From Sipunculus nudus (Eukaryota > Annelida > Sipuncula > Golfingiida > Sipunculidae), in assembly GCA_026874595.1 (NCBI GenBank), contig CM049308.1, positions 23,400,367-23,464,366 of the forward strand: a stretch of 64,000 nucleotides of DNA, given 5' to 3'. The first letter of the stretch is position 1; each line of letters begins with the position of its first letter. Below are positions 13,701 through 28,700 of this stretch, piece by piece. Position numbers and translations under genes: made by a program. The notes beneath the pieces were generated by a model, which was not told the origin of the DNA, made no database searches, and saw only the letters and a program-made list of their open reading frames with translations.

Positions 13701-16700
13701 ACTTCACATAGTTTTATAGAACTATATAAAGAAACTGTCAAGATAGTGTGCAAATGAAGATTCCCTGAATTATACAGCATATTTTCTAGGTATGACTATC
13801 AATATGATTTAGGAGAAATTATACAATGGGATTTATCGATATATTGGTATATTGCAATACAGGGATTTGTGTATTGCATATCATGATAACGGTTTTAAAT
13901 ATCAATATTTTTTATCTTTCTTTTTTTGTCAAACATGACAGGAACTGATTTGTTACAGTAAAAATAAGGTTTCTGTTTGGCAAAGGCTGAAAGTGAATGC
14001 CTGTACTCTTTGTATAGACATGCCACAAGTCAATGATCAGGAAATGTTCAATAGATAGACCATATGCACGATCAAACTTAAGGTTCATCTCAAGAAATTT
14101 TCATTTCTGCTCTATGACTTATTTGTACAAGAAAAGAAAAAAATAATTATTATATATGTATAATTATTTAAATTGTATTATATCATAAATTTGATTATAA
14201 TTATTATCTCTGTACATATTCTGATAACCAAATGTTGATCAAGTGTCAATTGAACAGTATTACTGAATAAGAATGGCAGCCTTGTTATTTTGTTTACAGC
14301 TTTGATTGTGCCCACCATTCATTCCTTATTGTAAAGTTACTTGTGCATATAGTCATACATGATAACATAAAATTTTGTTAGGCCTAAAAAAAACTTTGAT
14401 CTTAGATGTTTCATAAAGTTTCGTCAATAAAACGTAAGGTCTAAGATGAGTAATTTTGTCATATTATCTGTGGTCAAGAAGCTGATCTGCATATACTTTT
14501 TTGTCATTATATTTTTCATGATACAGAATTAATAACATATGTTATTTGTAAAATATACCAAAATGGTACATCTGTTTCCTGTAAATTGATACATGTATTA
14601 AGAAAATATAGATTGCAATACATATCGCTAATTAACCCATATTGATATATATTGCAATCTGAAAATTGTCAGCAATACCTAGCCCTAAATATTAATGGCT
14701 CTGATGAGACTTAACAATTACAAATGGCTCTGACAAAAATCAAAATTAAAAAAAAATGCAAAATTCTTTTACAGATACTTCAGACTGAATAGGTTTTAAC
14801 CCTTACTGCGCACTTTGAAGTGGTACCTAGAACCCTCCTCATGTATATATGGTATATATGGTCAAAAATATTCTATGTTTGTTTTTTGGTTCTTAAGATT
14901 CCATATAACCTAAAGCATGCAAGTGTTGAAAATTTGGTACAGATACAAGAAAGGCTGAGCAAGATATTGCCTGTACCAAATTTCTTTTATATTAAACTGC
15001 ACATCTATTTAAAATCCCATATGAAATGGCACTAGACAGTCAGTATCAAGAACCGCACCCAGAACTCACAACCCATGGATTTCAATTTCAGAAGTATACA
15101 TAATTAATCAAAAGCAGGGCTCCTGTACCCTTACATCCTGTATCCTCCTATTTTGTAATCTTAATGTAAGAAGTGTCAGAATTTCTCTATTCTTTAAAAT
15201 AAATGGGATGTAAACAGAAAAGGGTTAAATAATTCTTGATCAAATTTAACTCAAAACTTTGTTGCTAAGATTAAAAAATTGAATACTGCCAAAACATTGA
15301 ATTGAGCTATTTATTGGCTTCATTTAGGCACCTAAACTTTAGACAATATAGGCCCATATATGGGCAATATAATGTTAGTTGACTGACAAACATAATCAAG
15401 ATAAACAAATTGGTTGACAAAACTTACCCATAGAAGATATACACCTCAACATGTGTTACAATTACCCAACTTGCTTTGTAACCCATTAAACTGACATTAA
15501 TTGTATCTGGCAAAACTTCGTTTTAGCGGATACTATGTTTTTGACCGGGTTCCTTCGCCGCGTTCATTTCTGGAAAACTCCTCTGAGACTACTGGAATGA
15601 TTTTTCCGAAACTTACACCAATTTTCGGGTCACATGTGAACTGGTGCCTAACCAAATGGCGTTGACCTCTGACCTATCCTTCCTTGCCCAGCGTCCATTT
15701 GCGCGTCTGTTTCCACACATAAACCCACATATCTCGGGAACCGTTTGACCAATCAGGAAAAATTTTTTGTACAAATGTAGCCCGTGGATAGCTTTATAAC
15801 ATACACAAAAAATGGTGGTGCAACCTGCAACCATATTTGCACAGTGTCCATCTGTTCGTCTGCCTTGGGTTAAAATCACTCGTTTCTGTGCAGTGGTTTG
15901 ACTAATTCACCTGAAATTCGGCATGCATATTCATCCTGGATAGCTTTCTTGATTTTATGATAGGTGGCGCCACCTACACTGCAGACATCCATGCTTATAT
16001 CTCCGGACTGGTTTGACATATCTTCCTGAAAATGTGCATGTGTATCGATCTCACATAGCTCTTTATCATATGCAAAACTGGTGGCGCCACCTGCAACCAT
16101 TTTTGCACTGCGGCTGTCTGTTTGTCTGCCTTGGGGTAAAATCACTCATATCTTGGCAGTGGATTGACATATATATCTGCCTAAAATTTTGCAGGTTTAT
16201 ACAACCTGGACAGCTTTCTTGATTTTATGACAGGTGGCGCCACCTACATTCTAGTTTACGCTGCAGCCATCCAAGCTCATATCTCGGGAACTGTTTGACC
16301 GATTGGGCCAAAATTTTGCATGTGTATCGATCTCACGTAGCTCTTTATCATACGCAAAACTGGTGGCGCCACCTGCAACCATTTTTGCACTGCGGCGGTC
16401 TGTTTGCCTGCTGTTGGATAAAATCACTCATATCTCTGCAGTGGTTTGAAATATCTGCCTAAAATTTTGTAGGTTTATACATCTTGGACCTCTTTCTTGA
16501 TTTTATGACAGGTGGCGCCACCTACATTCTAGTTTATGCAGACATCCAAGCTCATATCTCGGGAACCGTTTGACCAATTTGGTCAAAATTTTGCATGTGT
16601 ATAGATCTCACAAAGTTCTTTATCATACACAAAACTTGAGGGGCCACCTGCAACCATTTTTGCACAGCATCCAACTGTTTGTCTGCGGTTGGTAAAAATC

Positions 16701-19700
16701 TCTCATATCTCAGTAGTGGTTTGATTTATCTGCCTAAAATTTTGCGTGTTTATACATCTTGGATAGCTTTCTCAATTTTTATGGCAGGTGGTGCCACCTA
16801 CATTTATGTTAACGCTGCAGACATTCAGGCTTATATCTCAGGACTGGTTGCATATATCCCCCCGAAGTTTTCCATGTGTATAGATCTCACATAGCTCTTA
16901 ATCATACTCAAGATTGGTGGCGCTACCTGCCAGAATTTTTGCACAGCATCCTTCTGATTGCCTGCTGTGGGATAAAATCACTCGTATACAAGTAGTGGTT
17001 TGACTTACCTGCCTTAAATTTTGCATATGTATACAACTTGGACAGCTTTCTGGATTTTGTGGTAGGTGGCACAACCTAAATTCACATTTCGGCTGCAGAC
17101 ATCCATGCTAATATGCAGCACACCTCACTCTATTTCCCCTTGACACTCAATCCATGCCTCACTTCACCCATTCCACTCTGATTTTGGCGGATACACGTAG
17201 TCGCTTGTCAACTACCTGTATTCTAGTTCTTTCAAGTCATTCTCAGCCTTTATTTCCAGCCAACATTTTGCCAAGTCATGTTGAGCTGCAAAGACGGCTG
17301 AAAAGTCAGCTACATTTTATCCAAGCCAGAATACACAACTAGACCTCTATTGGCCCTGTTAGCTTTACTCAACTTTTCCTTGTTCCAAGAAAAATTTGTC
17401 TGCAGAGTTTACTGAAGTATATCCCTAACTTATTGAGATTGAATGTGCATATACATTGTAAAATGAAGAGACTAGCAAATTAACAGACAAAAAGAGCGTT
17501 TTATATTGTGCTAGCAATTGAATGAAACCACAATTTTGGGGACCTTGAAAGTAAGTCTCCTTTCTGTGTTGAAGGATGCTACACAAATATTTTTGTTGTA
17601 TAGTAAAATTAAAAAATATATGCTACAGTCTGAGACATATATACCTGTCTTACTTTACAAGTTCAGCAAAATCAAGTTACTGGTAATTGGGTTAAAGGTC
17701 ATGCTCATCAGCTTTCAGTATGTGTTACAATATGGGTGAATTTTATTTTCACTTCATCTCACTGAGACAGATTGATCAATATTTTAGTCTTGCATGTGAG
17801 GCAGGTCTCCAGTCTAGTCTCAGAGGTGACTATCTTGACACAAGTGTTATTGTCTCTGTTGCTCGAATTCCCATGCTGCCTCATGTTTTGTGACTCCTGT
17901 ATTATTTCTGATCCCTCTGGTGATTAATCTTTGTCTTAGTATTGAGATATGGATCATAAAAACTGTCATGACATCATCAGTATTTGTTTTTGGATGACAT
18001 AGTGATGCCAAAGGGTTTGACTTTTAGCTCTTTTGAAGTGTCACCACTTTGAATTTTAACAATTACATTTAAAAAGTTTTAAGAATGTGTCAAACTTTTG
18101 CCCAGGTTAATTTTTTTGTCATCTGTTATTGTCTATTTTTATTTGCTTGAGAGACCCAGTTGCCAGTTCCATTAAGCCTTTCTGAAGGTTTTTTTAGCTC
18201 AGCTGACTATAAGTCATCTGAGCTATAGTCGTGGTCCATTGTCCGTCTGTCCGTCCGTCTGTCCGTCCGTCCATCCGTCCGTCCGTAGATGTGGCACGTT
18301 TTGAAACCGTAAGACCTAGGAATCCAAAATTCGGCATAATGTTAGATGTCCCCAAGATCTCCTACCAAGCCGAAAACTGGGTCTTTGCAAAGTCGTTCCT
18401 TTGAGAAATTAAGAAAAAACCTCAATTTTTTATTAAAAACCTATTTTCACACTTCAGGACTGCCTAATATCAAAACCACTCATCTGTTTTTCCTCATATT
18501 TACCATAAATATTCCTCTATATAGTTCCTATGTACATGCCAGAAATTATGTCTGTATTATTTAATTTAAAAAAGTAATGGGCCCAAACATAATGCATTTT
18601 GTAAAAAATCAGGAAAGATATTTGATCACTTAACACAAAAAATGTTAAAGCTATGGACCTTTTTTCCAGTAATATAACTTTAATTAATCAAAATTAAATT
18701 TTATACCCAAAATTAGATGAAAATCTTTTAAATTTTCTAAAATATTAATAAAAATAAAAAATTGGTACCTTAAATTTTGCACAACTTTGACCATGGCACG
18801 TTTTTTTCCTGTAAGTACTGTGGATTTAATTTTCACAGCATGTTTTTGTTAGCATTTCAACTGTAAACACCAAAAATTTGAAACCAGTTGATCAAAAACT
18901 GTAGATTTTAATAAGTTTTCAAGCACCATGTAACATATTGTTTACATCAAGCTAGTGTTATGCAGTTTGCAAGAGCTCAGCTCCCCAGCTTCAGCTCTTA
19001 GTTCCTTAAATTCGGCATACAGTTAGATGTCTCCAAAATCCCCTACCATGCCAAGAATTTGGTCACTAGGACTTAATACCTTCGAGATATTAATGAAAAA
19101 CTTCATTTTTCCATTAAAAACCCATTGTTACACTTCAAGACTGCCTAATATCAAAACCACTGATCTGACTTAAATCATAAATAATATACATATTTTTCAT
19201 TCTCTATGCACATGCCAGAATGATGTCAGTATTGCGTAATTGTTTTAAGTTATGGGCCCAAACATAATGCACTTTGTAAAAAATCAAGAAATATATTTAC
19301 TCCCTTAACAAGGGCATTGCTGAAGCTAGATATTTTTTTGTCAGGGATGTAACATTATTTAATCAAGATTCAATTGAATACCCAAAATTAGTTCTGAATT
19401 TTTCAAATTTTATAAGTTATTAGTATAAATATAAAATTAGTACCTTAAATTTTGCCCAACTGTGACCATGGCACGTTTGTGTCCTGTGAGCATTGTTGAT
19501 ATAATTTTCATATCATGCACACATTAGGATTTCAGCTTTTTAGTTTAGAAAGCTGAAAGAAATTGGCCAAAAATTGTAGCTTTTATTAATGTTTTTTATG
19601 AGACCCTGTCAGACTTTGGCTCTCTCCAGCCCCTCTTGAGTCACCTGTATGTTGACCTTGTTGACCTTTCATCAAATTATGCACGCTTGAGGCCAGGCAT

Positions 19701-22700
19701 ACAGGAATCCAGGCAGCTTATGGCCAGCCACAGTTGATCCAGGTGTCCAACCCAACTCATCTAGTAGTTTTAACCAACAACATAACAATAAACAATAAAT
19801 TAATAAATTTTTATTGGTTTTTAATAACAAATTAAAGAAAAATAGAAAAGGAATTTGTTAGTTTATAATAACAGGAAATTAACTTGCAGTTACTGATGAT
19901 ATAAGAATCTTGTATCGATGGGTAGAATGTCACATATTCCAAATAACACCATGCAGTCACCTATGGCATTTTTCAGTTCAATTTTAATGATAAAGAAGTA
20001 AATCATATTATTCATTACTAATCATTAGGGATCATATGAAGGTAATTAATGATAGACAAAGATGCAGTTGATAATATTAATCTAGATTCCTACTGTGTTT
20101 AGTGTGTAGATTGATGTGAAATTAGTCCAAAATGAATTTTTTACAGTTATTTTTTAATATAAATAAAAGCCATAAAACCAGGTACTTATGATCATTATTT
20201 AAATGTGTGAATTTTGTATATTCTGGATTCTCAACATCATTGGTTGGTGAAACTGAATAAATACCAGACATGGTTCGAATACTTTGTAATTGTATTTAAA
20301 TACGAATATGATTATGTACTTCATTATAAAATTTCTTGCATAAAGAATAGGAATTCAGGTAAAAATGAAAGTATATGAATACTCGTGCAAATACTTTCAA
20401 AATGTATTCATGAATGCATTCATGAATATATTCTTTAATATTATTTTAATAATCATATCAGTTATATTTCATTTAAAAAAATCATATGATTCTCTTATTA
20501 TTTTTTATAAAAATTATATTTGGGACAATATTTGAAATTTTTTTTAATAAATAGTTAAACTCTTATATTATATGTTCTGCTTATAAGTTATATGGCCAAG
20601 TCAAAATCTGTGTGACAATAGTACTCCATTTGTTGATAAAATAAATGAAATCAATCCTCTTCCCTGTCTCCAAAGGTACTATCAAAATCATACATAAGCT
20701 AAACAACAACAACTCATAATACAGCTTATATTTATTACCACACAAAACCAGCATGTGCCTCATTTCTAAATAATATTTTTTATCATTTATAACAGCTGAG
20801 CGTCATGACCCATAGGTCCCTTGTTTTTTCTGCTGTCAAAGTTTGACCATTTTAATTCTTTTGCAGTGCTGCTTCTTAATTAGGTAAAAAAAGCACTGTA
20901 AAAAGTATAAAAAAAGGGTCAAAATTGTCTCAGTGAATGTAGAAAAAGTTTTTCTGGGTGTCAAAAGCCCAATATTTTTAGTCTTGTTTTACTGTACATG
21001 CTGCTTTATATAAACAAGCTAAGGTTATCATCAGTATTCTTTTCTTTCATTATTGTGAATAATTTGTAAATCATATGTAAATCTTATGTAAATTATATGT
21101 AACTCAATTGTAAATCCGCTGTAATGGTGGCACATTTTGAAGGACCTACCTAGTATGATTGTATAAAGGAAATTAAGTTCAAGGTACCCTCAGTCATGAT
21201 TGATTTAACACTTTTTTATATGGCCGTCTATGACCGGACATATTATGGTATACTGATGATCTGTCCGTCTGTTAACTTTTAATGTCACCACAATAACTTA
21301 GTGGAATGGATTTTCAGGAAACTAACTGTAACAACTTAGGCCACAAAAAAGGTATGATTCTAAGGTACTTTTTTTGGAAATCAAAGCGGGCAGACAATTT
21401 TTTTTTACCTTTTTCGTATGTTTTGATAAAATGTCATATGATAAGGGAAGAGCATGATGATAACAGAAAACTTTTGCTAAACAGGTAAAATCATTACATA
21501 ACAAAGAACATCAAAATTGTATAATTTTATCTTCTTTTAAGATGACCATTCAAATTAAAATTTTTGATCAGAGGTATTAAAATTGATGAGGGCTGTGCCT
21601 GAGAACCATACCTTTTTTATTTTGGCATTACCAATATATTATCTCACCTGAGTTCAATTAGGGGCAAAATCCACACATATTTAAGAGGTCAGAGGTCACA
21701 AGATATGCTACAGGTGTATTATGTACTATTTGAAGTGCTCTTCATTGTTTTCATCATATAAGATCAAGCTTAACTAAAAAAAAAAGCTAACTAAATACCA
21801 TGCAATTGATCACTTGTTTGATAGGAAAGGTCAAACATGATGGATACCATTAAAAGATATCATGTGACAGCACTTTGGATAACTATTATAGCATTTTATC
21901 AGAGGTGACTGGGTTATGAACACTAAAAAGATTTAAAATGTCAGTTTATGACACTTCACGTTTAAATCATTAAAAATCCTAAAACAAATGACATTTTCAG
22001 ACTAAATATAATAAACTGTTACTAAAAATACTGTTTGAAGCCCTATCACAGTTTCTACAAACGAGGACAATGACACATGAACATGACACAAGACAGAAAG
22101 ATACCATTGTTACATATAATACCAGAACTAAGATAGCATACAACTGTCTGAGAAACATAACACCAAAATCATAAATGAGACTGATCAAATTATTGTTGAA
22201 AATACTTCAGTCATAGTCTTCAAGGATCTATTTGCTTCACTATACAACATTTTATAAATACATATAAAGAAAAAATATCTTCAGACAAACTGTTACATCT
22301 GTAACAAAAATTAGTCTAAGCCAAAAAAAAATTCAAAACCACTTAACATAGATAAAAAAACTGTTTATTCTGTAACTAAAGTAAATTATGTTCTCAGGTT
22401 CATACCAATTAAGTACATCATATAATGTCAAATTTTTATGAAATGCATAACACTTAACCTCCATATTAAGTACAGTTTCTCCATATGTCACAGGTGGCTG
22501 TTGTGTGAGCAGATTACAATCCTTAACAACAGTCTCAAGACATAATAAAAAAAAAATGAAATGTTGAATATATTTTAATGAATACATTACTTTTATGTCA
22601 AATAAATATTTTTCTCTCTCTCACTCTATAGCTTTCCTTCTCTCACACAAAGGACTGGTAATAGCAGTATCCCCTTATTAGCCAAAAATATATCATATTT

Positions 22701-25700
22701 TCAACTTTTAATATGCTCAAAATTACATGTTTTGGTTACAAATATAACTACATTCTTAAAAGTCCTAATTGAATTTAGCATACCAAAAAGAAACACTAAA
22801 GTACTTTGTAAAAAGAAGAAAGACTTGATAATTGGGAGAGAATATCAGTTCATTTAATTGTACAAAAAATTGTAAGAATTGAAAGGCTAAAGACTTCTTA
22901 AGTTGATTATACAGATATAAATCTTTATTATTATTCATTTTTGTACCTTAATGTAATTAAACCTGTACCATTTTTAAATCATATTATATTCACTCACTCT
23001 CCAACTAATAATAAATATTGTTTTATGATAAGTTATGTTTTATTTATGTCAAGTTATGCCTTAACTCAGTTGTATAGTACCTACATGCATGCTCTCATTG
23101 AATTCTGCTGAACTTGCTCCCAGAAAAAAAAATCCCTGTATTTCTTGTGTGAAAGTGATTTCTTGCAGGGTCATGCCTGATAATGTTATAGGTGTCTGGT
23201 TTTAACATCACATTAAACACAAAGGACAAGTCCAGTATTTATATTCCAATATTACAAGTTTACAAGGACCAGTTTATAATTTATATCTCCAATTACATAA
23301 TCAACAACTTTATTGCAACCCATAAACATATAAAACAAGTGTGAATTAGTGACAGCTTGGTAGGCCATAAAGAGCTTAATAAGTTAATGGTAATGTTCTT
23401 TATGGAAATATTGATTTGTACTATATAACTTTTATCAAAATGTAACAGTAACACAGGGACCAGGTAATGAATTATATTCTCAGTCATATCACTCTTGTAA
23501 CCTGCACAACAGTAATAATTACAGTGCATTAGTAACACCTTTTAAAGCGATCATGTGAGGTATTATTTAGAATAATGAAGGCAGTGGAAATGTTCTTTAC
23601 AGAGTTATTAGTAAGTAGTAAATAAGGCATCCATGCAAGTGCAATCAATTGCAGGCTGGTCCCTGCTACAACAGCACTCATTGGTCACCAGGAAGCCTTA
23701 GAGATCAATTCTCCCCTTAACAGCTTGAGCCTTTTCGGGGATTTCCATATGGATGGCAAGGCAAACAAATATGGTCACCCTGAGAAAGTGTTTGCCCCAG
23801 CTGATTGGCTGACTGGACAGGCACATGTGGTCACTTAATCGTTCTCTGTTATCATTGCTGAAGTCTCTTCAGGAGCTTTGTTTCCTATATGAAAACTGAT
23901 AACCACAAACAAACTAGAACTCAGGATCAGATATTTGCAGAAAATCATTTGCAGTAGAAAGATATGTATTAGGGTTATACATATATTATATAGATTAGTT
24001 TAATTACCTCTGCAGCAGGAAGGAAGATCTACTGTGATACTTGGTGGAGAATCTGCAATGCCCAAAATAAAAGATATATTTTCTTGCCCCACTCCCTGTA
24101 ATTTCTTACTATATGAAAAAAATATTTTGTGGTAACAAAATTTTTTTTGGGAGTGGTGCAAAAAAAGTTTTCTTGATATGGAAAAGAAATTTTTTATAAC
24201 AAGATTTTTTTCTTCTTAGATCATTTTTCTTCTTATCAGAAAAAAGATATCTTATGACAAGAAAAAATATCATGCATCCACATAGTGCATGTGCTTCCTC
24301 ATTACAAAAATAAGAAAATATCTTAATTAAACAAAAAAATATTTTCTTGGGGAGTCAGTAAGAAAATTTGTCTTACACTGGTCGAGAAAATATTTCTCCT
24401 GACAAGAATATATCTTGTTTAAAGAAAAGAAAGATAAATTTTCTTGATGATTTCTTTTCAGAAGAAATATTTCTTGTCAAGAAATTATATCTTAAAAAGA
24501 ACAAAAATATGTTGGCAGTGTGGGTATTTAAAATCATTATCACAATGGTAATTAATTAATCAAGCATGATGTGTAGCATATATTGACATTTTCCAGAGCC
24601 GACCTAGCTATCATGGAACTATGAAAATTGTAAACTGTAACACAGAAGAGTTTGATTAAGATCCAGGCAGAGGTACACATGTAGTCTCAGACTACATTTC
24701 TAATTATACATGTGGTAACTCTGACATTAGATCAGTGAATTAGGTTTAGCAGGGACAAAATGTGACTAAGATAAGTCAGACACTGACAGCTATGGTCACA
24801 AAAAAAACTGTTCTATAGTTACTCTGGGAACAAAAAGCATGTAGTCAGAGGGCACTATTAATTTTTGTAAAAAGGGCAGATTTATTTGTATTGAAATGCT
24901 GCTGGTTGAGGAAAATAAGTCTTGCCAGGTTGCAAGAAGGATAAAAATAAGTGCTTCGGTTGTTGGAACGGGGCATGTGAAAAAACAAAGCTCAGTCCAT
25001 CTACAACCAGAAATCTTCATTCTAAGGTATGCAAATTAAGCCTCTGCCATATGTTTTTACATTCACCCATATTCAAAGTTTCATTCATGCATAAGTGACT
25101 TTACTATTTTGAATATTCCTTGATGATGTTCCTGAATCCAGATCATGTGTCAGATCCACACCAAATTCAAAGAGTTTTCCTTGTCACATTCAGTGAAAAT
25201 TTCATGAGATTCCATTCAGTATTGCATGAGTTATGTTGTGTATTACCACACGCAAACAGACACATACACAAACATGTGCATGTGCACACACAAATGGAAA
25301 TGAAGCCATATATACCCTCCTGGCAGTGATATGGTAATTAAACAGGTAATGATTTTCTTGAGGATATATCAAAGCAAGAACAATATGAACAGTGTTACTG
25401 AGGACTTGGTGCACATTCTCATGATAAAAAAATATATTTGATGTTGCAAAAAAAGGATTTTGAAGAACAGGTAATTTTCTCAGTGTTGCCTGAACAGAGA
25501 AACCCTAAGAAACATATTTTAAAAGAGAGGAAAAGGCTTTATTTGGGATGGGGACCATGCAGGAAGGTATAAGTCTTATCTGGCATGAAATCTTGGTGAC
25601 TACATAACTGGGATTTTCAGTAATGCCTAGGAGCTGGTGCAGGATGTCCTTGGAATGAATAAGATGAATACAGTTGTCAAGGGATTTCTTGTTCTGATAA

Positions 25701-28700
25701 TACTGAATTAATGAAAGTCTCATTGATATGTCCACGCTGGCTGCTTTAGCTATTTTTCATTCAAGACAGCTATCTGAAGAGAAAATGACCACCAATTCCC
25801 TCATCCATGGTAACTTTGGGAATTCAAAGTTGCTTTGTGTCAGATTTTAGGTTTACTGAATTTCTGCTGCACAGCTAAGTACCATATTTGTCTGTGTATC
25901 AGGCTACTTTTTGTATAAGTCAAGGAGTTATTTTAAAGTCAAAATTTGGGTAAAAATTAATTTTCGGCCAGTCAATAAGGTGGCACCCACTAAGAATTGT
26001 CATGTCAAGAGGGTCGTCATTACAGGGCACTGACACCTTGCTCTTATAAAATTGAATTTATTTCCGTAAAATGTCAGTGGGAGATCACCTCAGACACCCA
26101 CTGCATGTCTGCATCCACATCTACAAGTGGCTTAAGGTAGACAATTGATAGTGCACAAAACAAAGGCTACCATGATGCACTACATAACCTTTTCAAGGTC
26201 ATGAGTTGATATTCCTTTCAGTCAATTAACTGCAGAGGCCAGTCTCAGTCATGGTACTGGATAATACATAACCAGGCTTCCTCAGTTATTGTCCTGTGTT
26301 GAACATAAAACAACAAACTGATTTTTCTGCCTTGTCCTCCACAATGTCACAGTGACCATATTTTCCAAAAAAATAAATCATGTTAGTGTAAACAAATTTG
26401 GTTAGGTTAGAATTGATACTGTTGTGCTGGTATCTTAGATTCTCAATCCTAGGTCTTTGACATTTATGGCTGAAGAAAAATGGTGTCTGAAGACATCATT
26501 ATTATGATGAATGACAGGTTTATGAAGGGACCTGGTGGTTGAGTAAGTTGTTCTGTTCTGCGAGCTAGAGATTACTGAACCTGGTTTCATGTATGGATCT
26601 TTATTAAAGGTTCCCAGTGCTTCATTCTAATGTTTTATATCCATTAAAAAATATTTTAATGAAAAAAAATTAATTTTATCACATATAGATCTATATTATC
26701 AAAATTAATCTGGTCTTAATTAAAACAAAGAAATCTTGATATTTTTAAAATAAATTTTAAAGGTCCTAGTGATTTTTCTTATATTTTATATCCATTAAAA
26801 AATATATATTTGACTGAAAAACATGAATTTTATCTCATGTAAATCATCATAATTCACCTGGTCATAATTGAAACATAGAAATCAGATGTTATTTTTGAAA
26901 ATTGCAAGTGTAAAACTTAAATATAAGATATCATCCGGCTGTTAAAACGGCACAAATCATGACGGCTTGACCTGGAATCTTGCAACTTGACATCCTGAGA
27001 GGTCCATGAAAAATCTCCTTGAAAACTGAAATAAGGTTTCTGTTACCCATATCCTCAAAGCTATGGGTCTCGTAAGTACCCCCCATGAATCATCAAAAAC
27101 TTGATACAAAAGCTCGAGTAGCTGAAAAACTACTGCGTTGATCCCCATGATTCTCTGCATGAACATTGATCATGCATGGAGTGTTCCATCAGTTCCTGCA
27201 AACTGGTGGCGCTACCTATATTTATTTCAATTTTTAGCTCAGCAGACTGTAAGTTAACTGAGGTATAGGTATGGTGCTTTGTCTGTTGTCCGTCCGGCCA
27301 GCCGTTAGCAGGGCACAAATCGTAACTGCTGGACCTAGAAACTTCTAGGTGAATATCCAGGGAGGTCAATAAAAAAATCTCCTTGGAAACCTGAAATTAG
27401 GTCACTGCGACCTATATCCTCCGAGCTATGGGGCTTGAAAGTACCCCCCAGAATAATCAAAAATATAATACAAAACCTCCAATATCTTGATAACTAATGC
27501 ATGGAATGTCATTAATCTTGCCTTGAATATTGACTATGACTAGTTTTGTCAGTTCCCGAAAAGTGGTGGCGCCACCTGTATTTTTTCTATTTTAACAAAT
27601 ATTTTTCAATTTTTTTAACTATAAAATGACAACAATCATGTCAGTTTCTCAGATGTAATTACATCTAGTGTCCCAAAACCTGGTGCGGTTATTGATCACA
27701 AGTGAATGCTATTTAGTTATCACCCTGTCTGTTTGTCTGTCTGTCTGTCGATCCGTCCATCCACACAAATTTGTTTCCAGATGATAACTCCAGGTTGTAT
27801 TGACACATGGATTCCAAACTTGACTTACATATGGCCTACCACTAAAGCAAGAACCTATATGATTTTAGGGTCAGGAGGTCATAGGTCAAGGTCACAGGAG
27901 TCACTTTTTTAAAAAGATTACGGCTGCATTTCAAGCAAAGCTTTTCATCCCAAACTTTCCATTTTGCACATTTAGCTGACTTACCAGTAAGAGGAGCTAG
28001 AGCATAAATAAAATTTGGGGTTACATGGTCAAAGGTCAAGGTGACAGGGGCCATCTGTTCACAAATTAGTTTCCAGATGATAACTCCAGTTTAGTTTGAC
28101 ATATTGGTTTCAAACTTAACTTATATATGACCCATCAATGTGTGGATTTTGGGGTCCAACGGGTCAAAGGTAATGGTCACAGGACTCATTTCTTTAAAAA
28201 GAATGCATATGCAATTAAAGCAAAACTTTTCATCCCAAACCTTCCATCTTCTCAATATTGCTAATCTGCTAATAGGGGAAGATTCTGTTGAATTTTGGGG
28301 TCAGGAGGTCAAAGGTCAAGGTCACAGTACCCACTTATTAAGAAAGATTGTGGATGCATTTTAAGCCAAACTTTTCATCCAAAACCTAATTCCATCTTGC
28401 TTATATAGTTGAGCTGCCAATAGGGGAAGAAACTGATTGATTTGGGGGTCACAAGGTCAAAGGTCATGGTCACAAGGGCCCATCTGTCCACATATTTGTT
28501 TCTGGATGTTAACTCCAGTTTGAATTGACATATTGGTTTCAATTTTGACTTATATATGACCCACCAATAATGTAAGAACCATTTTGATTTTGGGGTCATA
28601 AGGCCAAAGGTTAAGGTCACAGGACCCACTTCTTTAAAAAGATTGTTGATGTATTTTTAGCCAAACTTTCTGTCCCAAACATTCTATCTTCCAGATGTTG

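Noticed and set aside
15725-17108. CRISPR-like or regulatory spacer array
   Set aside because: The units are about 275 bp with similar sequence throughout, not short repeats with unique spacers, and the host is a eukaryote.
20270-20460. Second hAT-like MITE with GAATAC repeats
   Set aside because: Phrases like GAATACTTTGTAATTGTATT and GAATACTCGTGCAAATAC are suggestive, but I could not define matching ends or a duplication.
24360-24500. Heat-shock-element cluster (GAA/TTC repeats)
   Set aside because: GAA and TTC are spaced by four rather than two bases in most cases and the whole region is low-complexity A/T sequence.
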